A stretch of DNA of 64,000 nt from positions 215,000,325 through 215,064,324 of the forward strand of contig OV050030.1 in assembly GCA_920105625.2 (NCBI GenBank). Reading direction: 5' to 3'. This stretch comes from Clusia tigrina (taxonomy: Eukaryota > Arthropoda > Insecta > Diptera > Clusiidae). Shown piece by piece: positions 52,300 to 64,000 of the stretch; the stretch's first letter is position 1, and every line of letters starts with the position of its first letter. The notes under the pieces were generated by a model, which saw only the letters and a program-made list of their open reading frames with translations, ran no database searches and had not been told where the DNA came from. The translations under genes were made by a program, and so were the position numbers.

Positions 52300-55200
52300 T
52301 TGAAATTTTGTGACAATAAAGTCCTCGAGCCTCTTATTAATTTAAGCTATCGCTCATAGCTATGCTACCATTGAGTGCCAAATCAAACACTGATAAAGCT
52401 TCAAATGGCCCTAACTTCTATACGGTGCCTCCTATACCTATCAAAGTTTGCAACAATCAAATGCTTGTAACTTTTTACTGGAGCGTCATAAAATCTTGAA
52501 ATTTTGTGTCAATAAAGTCCTCGAGCCTCTTTTCAATTCAAGTTGTCGCTCATAGCTATGCCACCCTTGAGTTCCAAATCAAACACTGATAAAACTTCAA
52601 ATGGCCATAACTTCTATACGATGCGTCCTATACCTATCAAAGTTTGCAACAATCAAATGCTTGTAACTTTTTACTGGAGCTTAAAAAAATCTTGAAATTT
52701 TGTGACAATAAAGTACTCGAGCCTCTTGTCAATTTAAGCTATCTCTCATAGCTATGCTACCCTTGAGTCCCAAATCAAACACTGATAAAACTTCAAATCG
52801 CCCTAACTTCTATACGGTGCGTCCCACACCTATAAAAGTTTGCAACAAACAAATGCTTGCAAGTTTTTACTGGAGCGTCATAAAACCTTGAAATTTTGTG
52901 ACAATAAAGTACTCGAGCCTCTTATTAATTTAAGCTATCGCTCATAGCTATGCTACCCTCGAGTCCCAAATCAAACACTGATAAAACTTCAAATGGCCCT
53001 AACTTCTATACGGTGCGTCCTACACCTATCAAAGTTTGCAACAATCAAATGCTTGTAACTTTTTACTGGAGAGTCATAAAACCTGGAAATTTGGTGACAA
53101 TAAAGTACTCGAGCCTCTTATCAATTCAAGCTATCGCTCATAGCTATGCTACCCTTGAGTCTCAAATCAAACACTGATAAAACTTCAAATGGCCCTAACT
53201 TCTATACGGTGCGTCCTATAACTATCAGAGTTTGCAACAATAAAATGCTTGTAACTTTTTACTGGAGCTTAATAAAATCTTGAAATTTTGTGACAATAAA
53301 GTACTCGAGCCTCTTATCAATTTAAGCTATCACTCATAGCTCTGATACCCTTGAGTCCCAAATCAAACACTGATATAACTTCAAATGGCCCTAACTTCTA
53401 TACGGTGCGATATACACCTATCAAAGTTTGCAACAATCAAATGCTTGTAGCTTTTTACTGGAGCTTAATAAAATCTTGAAATTTTGTGACAATAAAATAC
53501 TCGAGCCTCTTGTCAATTTAAGCTATCTCTCATAGCTATGCTACCCTTGAGTCCCAAATCAAACACTGATAAAACTTCAAATCGCCCTAACTTCTATACG
53601 GTGCGTCCGACACCTATAAAAGTTTGCAACAATCAAATGCTTGCAAGTTTTTACTGGAGCGTCATAAAACCTTGAAATTTTGTGACAATAAAGTCCTCGA
53701 GCCTCTTATTAATTTAAGCTATCGCTCATAGCTATGCTACCATTGAGTGCCAAATCAAACACTGATAAAGCTTCAAATGGCCCTAACTTCTATACGGTGC
53801 GTCCTATACCTATCAAAGTTTTCAACAATCAAATGCTTGTAACTTTTTATTGGAGCGTAATAAAGTCTTGAAATTTTGTGACAATAAAGTAGTAGAGCCT
53901 CTTGTCAATTTAAAGTATCGCTCATAGCTATGCTAGCCTTGAGTCCCAAATCAAAGACTGATAAAACTTCAAATGGCCCTAACTTCTATATGGTGCGATC
54001 TATTCCTATCAAAGTATACAACATTCAAATGCTTGTAACTTTTTACTGGAGCTTAATAAAATCTTGAAATTTTGTGACAATAAAGTACTCGAGAGTCATC
54101 AATTTAAGCTATCGCTCATAGCTATGCTGCCCTTGACTCCAAAATAAAACACTGATAAAAACTCAAATGGCCCTAACTTCTGTACGGTGCGTCCTATACC
54201 TATCAAAGTTTGCAAACATTCAAATTCTTACTGGAGCGTCAAAAACCTTGAAATGTTGTGACAATAAAGAATTCGTGCCACTTATCAATTTAAGCTATCG
54301 CTCATAGCTATGCTACCCTTGACTCCAAAATCAAACACTGATAAAACTTCAAATGGCCCTAACATCTGTACGGTGTGTCCTACACCAATCAAAGTTTGCA
54401 ACATTCAAATGCTTGTAACTTTTTACTGGAGCGTCATAAAATCTTGAAATTTTGTGTCAATAAAGTCCTCGAGCCTCTTTTCAATTCAAGTTGTCGCTCA
54501 TAGCTATGCCACCCTTGAGTCCCAAATCAAACACTGATAAAACTTCAAATGGCCATAACTTCTATACGATGCGTCCGACACCTATAAAAGTTTGCAACAA
54601 TCAAATGCTTGCCAGCTTTTACTGGATCGTCATAAAACCTTGAAATTTTGTGACAATAAAGTACTCGAGCCTCTTGTCAATTTAAGCTATCTCTCATAGC
54701 TATGCTACCCTTGAGTCCCAAATCAAACACTGATAAAACTTCAAATCGCCCTAACTTCTATACGGTTCGTCCGACACCTATAAAAGTTTGCAACAATCAA
54801 ATGCTTGCCAGCTTTTACTGGATCGTCATAAAACCTTGAAATTTTGTGACAATAAAGTCCTCGAGCCTCTTATTAATTTAAGCTATCGCTCATAGCTATG
54901 CTACCATTGAGTGCCAAATCAAACACTGATAAAGCTTCAAATGGCCCTAACTTCTATACGGTGCCTCCTATACCTATCAAAGTTTGCAACAATCAAATGC
55001 TTGTAACTTTTTACTGGAGCGTCATAAAATCTTGAAATTTTGTGTCAATAAAGTCCTCGAGCCTCTTTTCAATTCAAGTTGTCGCTCATAGCTATGCCAC
55101 CCTTGAGTTCCAAATCAAACACTGATAAAACTTCAAATGGCCATAACTTCTATACGATGCGTCCTATACCTATCAAAGTTTGCAACAATCACATGCTTGT

Positions 55201-57375
55201 AACTTTTTACTGGAGCTTAAAAAAATCTTGAAATTTTGTGACAATAAAGTACTCGAGCCTCTTGTCAATTTAAGCTATCTCTCATAGCTATGCTACCCTT
55301 GAGTCCCAAATCAAACACTGATAAAACTTCAAATCGCCCTAACTTCTATACGGTGCGTCCGACACCTATAAAAGTTTGCAACAAACAAATGCTTGCAAGT
55401 TTTTACTAGAGCGTCATAAAACCTTGAAATTTTGTGACAATAAAGTACTCGAGCCTCTTATTAATTTAAGCTATCGCTCATAGCTATGCTACCCTCGAGT
55501 CCCAAATCAAACACTGATAAAACTTCAAATGGCCCTAACTTCTATACGGTGCGTCCTACACCTATCAAAGTTTGCAACAATCAAATGCTTGTAACTTTTT
55601 ACTGGAGAGTCATAAAACCTGGAAATTTGGTGACAATAAAGTACTCGAGCCTCTTATCAATTCAAGCTATCGCTCATAGCTATGCTACCCTTGAGTCTCA
55701 AATCAAACACTGATAAAACTTCAAATGGCCCTAACTTCTATACGGTGCGTCCTATAACTATCAGAGTTTGCAACAATAAAATGCTTGTAACTTTTTACTG
55801 GAGCTTAATAAAATCGTGAAATTTTGTGACAATAAAGTACTCGAGCCTCTTATCAATTTAAGCTATCACTCATAGCTCTGATACCCTTGAGTCCCAAATC
55901 AAACACTGATAAAACTTCAAATGGCCCTAACTTCTATACGGTGCGATATACACCTATCAAAGTTTGCAACAATCAAATGCTTGTAGCTTTTAACTGGAGC
56001 TTAATAAAATCTTGAAATTTTGTGACAATAAAAAACTCGAGCCTCTTGTCAATTTAAGCTATCTCTCATAGCTATGCTACCCTTGAGTCCCAAATCAAAC
56101 ACTGATAAAACTTCAAATCGCCCTAACTTCTATACGGTGCGTCCGACACCTATAAAAGTTTGCAACAATCAAATGCTTGCAAGTTTTTACTGGAGCGTCA
56201 TAAAACCTTGAAATTTTGTGACAATAAAGTCCTCGAGCCTCTTATTAATTTAAGCTATCGCTCATAGCTATGCTACCATTGAGTGCCAAATCAAACACTG
56301 ATAAAGCTTCAAATGGCCCTAACTTCTATACGGTGCGTCCTATACCTATCAAAGTTTTCAACAATCAAATGCTTGTAACTTTTTATTGGAGCGTAATAAA
56401 GTCTTGAAATTTTGTGACAATAAAGTAGTAGAGCCTCTTGTCAATTTAAAGTATCGCTCATAGCTATGCTAGCCTTGAGTCCCAAATCAAAGACTGATAA
56501 AACTTCAAATGGCCCTAACTTCTATATGGTGCGATCTATTCCTATCAAAGTATACAACATTCAAATGCTTGTAACTTTTTACTGGAGCTTAATAAAATCT
56601 TGAAATTTTGTGACAATAAAGTACTCGAGAGTCATCAATTTAAGCTATCGCTCATAGCTATGCTGCCCTTGACTCCAAAATAAAACACTGATAAAAACTC
56701 AAATGGCCCTAACTTCTGTACGGTGCGTCCTATACCTATCAAAGTTTGCAAACATTCAAATTCTTACTGGAGCGTCAAAAACCTTGAAATGTTGTGACAA
56801 TAAAGAATTCGTGCCACTTATCAATTTAAGCTATCGCTCATAGCTATGCTACCCTTGACTCCAAAATCAAACACTGATAAAACTTCAAATGGCCCTAACA
56901 TCTGTACGGTGTGTCCTACACCAATCAAAGTTTGCAACATTCAAATGCTTGTAACTTTTTACTGGAGCGTCATAAAATCTTGAAATTTTGTGTCAATAAA
57001 GTCCTCGAGCCTCTTTTCAATTCAAGTTGTCGCTCATAGCTATGCCACCCTTGAGTCCCAAATCAAACACTGATAAAACTTCAAATGGCCATAACTTCTA
57101 TACGATGCGTCCGACACCTATAAAAGTTTGCAACAATCAAATGCTTGCCAGCTTTTACTGGATCGTCATAAAACCTTGAAATTTTGTGACAATAAAGTAC
57201 TCTAGCCTCTTGTCAATTTAAGCTATCTCTCATAGCTATGCTACCCTTGAGTCCCAAATCAAACACTGATAAAACTTCAAATCGCCCTAACTTCTATACG
57301 GTGCGTCCGACACCTATAAAAGTTTGCAACAATCAAATGCTTGCCAGCTTTTACTGGATCGTCATAAAACCTTGA
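52300..57375 (+). repeat. 2536-bp higher-order repeat (about 13 monomers), two tandem copies
   Basis: Markers recur with an exact 2536-bp offset: TACCCTCGAGTCCCAAATC at 52950 and 55486, the diverged CTCGAGAGTCATC monomer at about 54090 and 56627, and the truncated TTCTTACTGGAGCG monomer at about 54226 and 56762. The copies agree to about 54840/57375, then diverge. A third copy lies at about 59.13-61.67 kb (offset 4291 bp from the second), and its start repeats again at about 61.97 kb. Copies differ by only a few bases. Confidence 0.88.
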
Positions 57376-59129
57376 AATTTTGTGACAATAAAGTACTCGA
57401 GCCTCTTGTCAATTTAAGCTATCGCTCATAGCTATGCTACCCTCGAGTCCCAAATCAAACACTGATAAAACTTCAAATGGGATTAACTTCTAGACGGTGC
57501 GTCCAATACCTATCAAAGTTTGCAACAATCAAATGCTTGTAACTTTTTACTGGAGCGTCATAAAATCTTGAAATTTTGTGTCAATAAAGTCCTCGAGCCT
57601 CTTTTCAATTCAAGTTGTCGCTCATAGCTATGCCACCCTTGAGTCCCAAATCAAACACTGATAAAACTTCAAATGGCCATAACTTCTATACGATGCGTCC
57701 TATACCTATCAAAGTTTGCAACAATCACATGCTTGTAACTTTTTACTGGAGCTCAATAAAATCTTGAAATTTTGTGAGAATAAAGTACTCGAGCCTCTTA
57801 TCAATTTAAGCTATCGCTCATAGCTATGCTACCCTTGAGTCGCAAATCAAACACTGATAAAACTTCAAATGGCCCTAAATTCTATACGGTGCGTCCCATA
57901 CCTATCAAAGTTTGTAACAATCAAATGCTTGCAACTTTTTACTGGAGCGTCATAATAACTTGAAATTTTGTGACAATAAAGTACTCGAGCCTCTTGTCAA
58001 TTTAAGCTATCACTCATAACTATGCTACCCTTGAGTCCCAAATCAACCACTGCTAAAACTTCAAATGGCCCTTACGGTGCGTCCTATACCTATCAAAGTT
58101 TGCAACAATCAAATGCTTGGAAATTTTTGCTGGAGCGTCATAAAATCTTGAAATTTTGTGACAATAAAGTACTCGAACCTCTTATCAATTTAAGCTATCG
58201 CTCATAGCTATGCTACCCTTGAGTCCCAAATCAAACACTGATAAAACTTAAAATGGCCTCACTTCTATACGGTGCGATCTATACCTATCAAAGTATGCAA
58301 CATTCAAATGCATGCAACTTTTTACTGGAGCTCAATAAAATCTTGAAATTTTGTGAGAATAAAGTACTCGAGCCTCTTATCAATTTAAGCTATCGCTCAT
58401 AGCTCTGATACCCTTGAGTCCCGAATCAAACACTGATAAAACTTCAAATGGCCCTAACTTCTATACGGTGCGATATACACCTATCAAAGTTTGCAACAAT
58501 CAAATGCTTGTAGCTTTTTACTGGAGCTTAATAAAATCTTGAAATTTTGTGACAATAAAATACTCGAGCCTCTTGTCAATTTAAGCTATCTCTCATAGCT
58601 ATGCTACCCTTGAGTCCCAAATCAAACACTGATAAAACTTCAAATGGCCCTAACTTCTATACGGTGCGTCCTATACCTATCAAAGTTTTCAACAATCAAA
58701 TGCTTGTAACTTTTTATTGGAGCGTAATAAAGTCTTGAAATTTTGTGACAATAAAGTAGTCGAGCCTCTTGTCAATTTAAAGTATCGCTCATAGCTATGC
58801 TAGCCTTGAGTCCCAAATCAAAGACTGATAAAACTTCAAATGGCCCTAACTTCTATACGGTGCGATCTATTCCTATCAAAGTATACAACATTCAAATGCT
58901 TGTAACTTTTTACTGGAGCTTAATAAAATCTTGAAATTTTGTGACAATAAAGTACTCGAGAGTCTTATCAATTTAAGCTATCGCTCATAGCTATGCTACC
59001 CTTGAGTCCCAAATCAAACACTGATAAAGCTTCAAATGGCCCTAACTTCTATACGGTGCGTCCTATACCTATCAAAGTTTTCAACAATCAAATGCTTGTA
59101 ACTTTTTATTGGAGCGTAATAAACTCTTG

Positions 59130-61670
59130 AAATTTTGTGACAATAAAGTAGTCGAGCCTCTTGTCAATTTAAAGTATCGCTCATAGCTATGCTAGCCTTG
59201 AGTCCCAAATCAAAGACTGATAAAACTTCAAATGGCCATAACTTCTATACGGTGCGATCTATTCCTATCAAAGTATACAACATTCAAATGCTTGTAACTT
59301 TTTACTGGAGCTTAATAAAATCTTGAAATTTTGTGACAATAAAGTACTCGAGAGTCTTATCAATTTAAGCTATCGCTCATAGCTATGCTACCCTTGAGTC
59401 CCAAATCAAACACTGATAAAACTTCAAATGGCCATAACTTCTATACGATGCGTCCTATACCTATCAAAGTTTGCAACAATCACATGCTTGTAACTTTTTA
59501 CTGGAGCTTAAAAAAATCTTGAAATTTTGTGACAATAAAGTACTCGAGCCTCTTGTCAATTTAAGCTATCTCTCATAGCTATGCTACCCTTGAGTCCCAA
59601 ATCAAACACTGATAAAACTTCAAATCGCCCTAACTTCTATACGGTGCGTCCGACACCTATAAAAGTTTGCAACAAACAAATGCTTGCAAGTTTTTACTGG
59701 AGCGTCATAAAACCTTGAAATTTTGTGACAATAAAGTACTCGAGCCTCTTATTAATTTAAGCTATCGCTCATAGCTATGCTACCCTCGAGTCCCAAATCA
59801 AACACTGATAAAACTTCAAATGGCCCTAACTTCTATACGGTGCGTCCTACACCTATCAAAGTTTGCAACAATCAAATGCTTGTAACTTTTTACTGGAGAG
59901 TCATAAAACCTGGAAATTTGGTGACAATAAAGTACTCGAGCCTCTTATCAATTCAAGCTATCGCTCATAGCTATGCTACCCTTGAGTCTCAAATCAAACA
60001 CTGATAAAACTTCAAATGGCCCTAACTTCTATACGGTGCGTCCTATAACTATCAGAGTTTGCAACAATAAAATGCTTGTAACTTTTTACTGGAGCTTAAT
60101 AAAATCTTGAAATTTTGTGACAATAAAGTACTCGAGCCTCTTATCAATTTAAGCTATCACTCATAGCTCTGATACCCTTGAGTCCCAAATCAAACACTGA
60201 TAAAACTTCAAATGGCCCTAACTTCTATACGGTGCGATATACACCTATCAAAGTTTGCAACAATCAAATGCTTGTAGCTTTTTACTGGAGCTTAATAAAA
60301 TCTTGAAATTTTGTGACAATAAAATACTCGAGCCTCTTGTCAATTTAAGCTATCTCTCATAGCTATGCTACCCTTGAGTCCCAAATCAAACACTGATAAA
60401 ACTTCAAATCGCCCTAACTTCTATACGGTGCGTCCGACACCTATAAAAGTTTGCAACAATCAAATGCTTGCAAGTTTTTACTGGAGCGTCATAAAACCTT
60501 GAAATTTTGTGACAATAAAGTACTCGAGCCTCTTATTAATTTAAGCTATCGCTCATAGCTATGCTACCATTGAGTGCCAAATCAAACACTGATAAAGCTT
60601 CAAATGGCCCTAACTTCTATACGGTGCGTCCTATACCTATCAAAGTTTTCAACAATCAAATGCTTGTAACTTTTTATTGGAGCGTAATAAAGTCTTGAAA
60701 TTTTGTGACAATAAAGTAGTAGAGCCTCTTGTAAATTTAAAGTATCGCTCATAGCTATGCTAGCCTTGAGTCCCAAATCAAAGACTGATAAAACTTCAAA
60801 TGGCCCTAACTTCTATATGGTGCGATCTATTCCTATCAAAGTATACAACATTCAAATGCTTGTAACTTTTTACTGGAGCTTAATAAAATCTTGAAATTTT
60901 GTGACAATAAAGTACTCGAGAGTCATCAATTTAAGCTATCGCTCATAGCTATGCTGCCCTTGACTCCAAAATAAAACACTGATAAAAACTCAAATGGCCC
61001 TAACTTCTGTACGGTGCGTCCTATACCTATCAAAGTTTGCAAACATTCAAATTCTTACTGGAGCGTCAAAAACCTTGAAATGTTGTGACAATAAAGAATT
61101 CGTGCCACTTATCAATTTAAGCTATCGCTCATAGCTATGCTACCCTTGACTCCAAAATCAAACACTGATAAAACTTCAAATGGCCCTAACATCTGTACGG
61201 TGTGTCCTACACCAATCAAAGTTTGCAACATTCAAATGCTTGTAACTTTTTACTGGAGCGTCATAAAATCTTGAAATTTTGTGTCAATAAAGTCCTCGAG
61301 CCTCTTTTCAATTCAAGTTGTCGCTCATAGCTATGCCACCCTTGAGTCCCAAATCAAACACTGATAAAACTTCAAATGGCCATAACTTCTATACGATGCG
61401 TCCGACACCTATAAAAGTTTGCAACAATCAAATGCTTGCCAGCTTTTACTGGAGCGTCATAAAACCTTGAAATTTTGTGACAATAAAGTACTCGAGCCTC
61501 TTGTCAATTTAAGCTATCTCTCATAGCTATGCTACCCTTGAGTCCCAAATCAAACACTGATAAAACTTCAAATGGCCCTAACTTCTATACGGTGCGTCCG
61601 ACACCTATAAAAGTTTGCAACAATCAAATGCTTGCCAGCTTTTACTGGATCGTCATAAAACCTTGAAATT
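59130..61670 (+). repeat. Third copy of the 2536-bp higher-order unit
   Basis: Carries the same ordered monomers as the 54.84-57.38 kb copy at a 4291-bp offset: the CCCTCGAGTCCC monomer at 59777, CTCGAGAGTCATC at about 60918 and the truncated TTCTTACTGGAGCG monomer at about 61053. About nine monomers of other types separate it from the tandem pair, so the unit has been moved or interrupted by unequal exchange. Edges are approximate. Confidence 0.75.
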
Positions 61671-64000
61671 TTGTGACAATAAAGTACTCGAGCCTCTTGT
61701 CAATTTAAGCTATCGCTCATAGCTATGCTACCCTCGAGTCCCAAATCAAACACTGATAAAACTTCAAATGGGATTAACTTCTAGACGGTGCGTCCAATAC
61801 CTATCAAAGTTTGCAACAATCAAATGCTTGTAACTTTTTACTGGAGCGTCATAAAATCTTGAAATTTTGTGTCAATAAAGTCCTCGAGCCTCTTTTCAAT
61901 TCAAGTTGTCGCTCATAGCTATGCCACCCTTGAGTCCCAAATCAAACACTGATAAAACTTCAAATGGCCATAACTTCTATACGATGCGTCCTATACCTAT
62001 CAAAGTTTGCAACAATCAAATGCTTGTAACTTTTTACTGGAGCTTAAAAAAATCTTGAAATTTTGTGACAATAAAGTACTCGAGCCTCATGTCAATTTAA
62101 GCTATCTCTCATAGCTATGCTACCCTTGAGTCCCAAATCAAACACTGATAAAACTTCAAATCGCCCTAACTTCTATACGGTGCGTCCGACACCTATAAAA
62201 GTTTGCAACAATCAAATGCTTGCAAGTTTTTACTGGAGCGTCATAAAACCTTGAAATTTTGTGACAATAAAGTACTCGAGCCTCTTATTAATTTAAGCTA
62301 TCTCTCATAGCTATGCTACCCTCGAGTACCAAATCAAACACTGATAAAACTTCAAATGGCCCTAACTTCTATACGGTGCGTCCTACACCTATCAAAGTTT
62401 GCAACAATCAAATGCTTGTAACTTTTTACTGGAGAGTCATAAAACCTGGAAATTTGGTGACAATAAAGTACTCGAGCCTCTTATCAATTCAAGCTATCGC
62501 TCATAGCTATGCTACCCTTGAGTCTCAAATCAAACACTGATAAAACTTCAAATGGCCCTAACTTCTATACGGTGCGTCCTATAACTATCAGAGTTTGCAA
62601 CAATACAATGCTTGTAACTTTTTACTGGAGCTTAATAAAATCTTGAAATTTTGTGACAATAAAGTACTCGAGCCTCTTATCAATTTAAGCTATAACTCAT
62701 AGCTATGCTACCCTTGAGTCCCAAATCAAACACTGATAAAACTTCAAATGGCCATAACTTCTATACGGTGCGTCCTATACCTATCAAAGTTTGCAACAAT
62801 CAAATGCTTGTAGCTTTTTACTGGAGCTTAATAAAATCTTGAAAATTTGTGACAATAAAGTACTCGAGCCTCTTATCAATTTAAGCTATCGCTCATAGCT
62901 ATGCTACCCTTGAGTCGCAAATCAAACACTGATAAAACTTCAAATGGCCCTAAATTCTATACGGTGCGTCCCATACCTATCAAAGTTTGTAACAATCAAA
63001 TGCTTGCAACTTTTTACTGGAGCGTCATAATAACTTGAAATTTTGTGACAATAAAGTACTCGAGCCTCTTGTCAATTTAAGCTATCACTCATAACTATGC
63101 TACCCTTGAGTCCCAAATCAACCACTGCTAAAACTTCAAATGGCCCTTACGGTGCGTCCTATACCTATCAAAGTTTGCAACAATCAAATGCTTGGAAATT
63201 TTTGCTGGAGCGTCATAAAATCTTGAAATTTTGTGACAATAAAGTACTCGAACCTCTTATCAATTTAAGCTATCGCTCATAGCTATGCTACCCTTGAGTC
63301 CCAAATCAAACACTGATAAAACTTAAAATGGCCTCACTTCTATACGGTGCGATCTATACCTATCAAAGTATGCAACATTCAAATGCATGCAACCTTTTAC
63401 TGGAGCTCAATAAAATCTTGAAATTTTGTGAGAATAAAGTACTCGAGCCTCTTATCAATTTAAGCTATCGCTCATAGCTCTGATACCCTTGAGTCCCGAA
63501 TCAAACACTGATAAAACTTCAAATGGCCCTAACTTCTATACGGTGCGATATACACCTATCAAAGTTTGCAACAATCAAATGCTTGTAGCTTTTTACTGGA
63601 GCTTAATAAAATCTTGAAATTTTGTGACAATAAAATACTCGAGCCTCTTGTCAATTTAAGCTATCTCTCATAGCTATGCTACCCTTGAGTCCCAAATCAA
63701 ACACTGATAAAGCTTCAAATGGCCCTAACTTCTATACGGTGCGTCCTATACCTATCAAAGTTTTCAACAATCAAATGCTTGTAACTTTTTATTGGAGCGT
63801 AATAAAGTCTTGAAATTTTGTGACAATAAAGTAGTCGAGCCTCTTGTCAATTTAAAGTATCGCTCATAGCTATGCTAGCCTTGAGTCCCAAATCAAAGAC
63901 TGATAAAACTTCAAATGGCCCTAACTTCTATACGGTGCGATCTATTCCTATCAAAGTATACAACATTCAAATGCTTGTAACTTTTTACTGGAGCTTAATA

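Larger units (their letters stand above)
37637..64000 (+). repeat. Satellite array, right block (about 196-bp monomers)
   Basis: 26.4 kb of uninterrupted head-to-tail monomers running past the right edge, in the same orientation as the left blocks. It is more homogeneous than the left part, with a limited set of monomer types recurring in fixed order: for example GGCCTCACTTC, GGGATTAACTTCTAGACGG, GCCAGTTTTTACTGGATCG, GTGTCAATAAAGTCCTCG and CTCGAGAGTC. Length classes are about 196 and 188 bp. The 157-bp class was not seen here. There is no gene: the recurrent 61- and 75-codon frames are identical copies of repeat sequence. Segments recur at 5.3-6.3 kb offsets (42.0-43.1 with 48.3-49.3 kb; 43.9-46.3 with 49.4-51.6 kb). 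Confidence 0.97.

Noticed and set aside
7165..63282. Recurrent 60-75-codon frames starting MLPLSPKS or MLPSSPKS
   Set aside because: They occur once per variant monomer because an 8-bp deletion or point change removes a stop. They begin and end at the same repeat positions and change with every monomer variant. Satellite DNA, not genes.

Overview
This window looks like satellite heterochromatin from an insect, probably a dipteran. Two large retrotransposons interrupt it, and I see no host gene. The evidence for an insect is a Ty3/gypsy-type element with short CAACA-type LTR ends, a CR1/Jockey-like non-LTR element and AT-rich DNA with TATG/TACA microsatellites. A fly such as a tephritid is a guess that the sequence does not prove.

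Layout: (1) 1-496, satellite. (2) 497-5240, a nearly full-length but dead LINE on the + strand: 5' UTR, coiled-coil ORF1, endonuclease/reverse-transcriptase ORF2, microsatellite-rich 3' UTR, 3' hairpin and tandem-repeat tail. (3) 5241-26737, satellite. (4) 26738-37632, a complete but dead gypsy-like LTR retrotransposon on the - strand, flanked by a 4-bp CTGG target duplication. It has both LTRs, a primer-binding site, polypurine tract, gag, a candidate -1 frameshift site, protease, RT/RNase H and integrase. (5) 37633-64000, satellite to the end.

The satellite monomer is about 196 bp, with length variants of about 188 and 157 bp. Roughly 48 kb of the window (about 250 monomers, all in one orientation) consists of it. 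Higher-order structure is clear: a 1363-bp tandem duplication (6.8-9.5 kb), a 2842-bp offset repeat (9.3-14.0 kb), a 775-bp tandem duplication (38.5-40.0 kb) and a 2536-bp (about 13-mer) unit present at least three times between 52.3 and 61.7 kb. The 157-bp variant was seen only left of 24.1 kb, so the left and right parts of the array have separate histories.

Both insertions have uninterrupted paralogous sites elsewhere in the array (near 23.09 kb for the LINE; near 44.26, 49.74 and 58.91 kb for the gypsy element). These fix the insertion boundaries and show that the satellite was already organised into longer units when the elements arrived. The most interesting items are the slippery heptamer with downstream hairpins at the gag-pol overlap, the three CCHC knuckles in gag, the empty-site paralogues, and a dyad retained in most satellite monomers.
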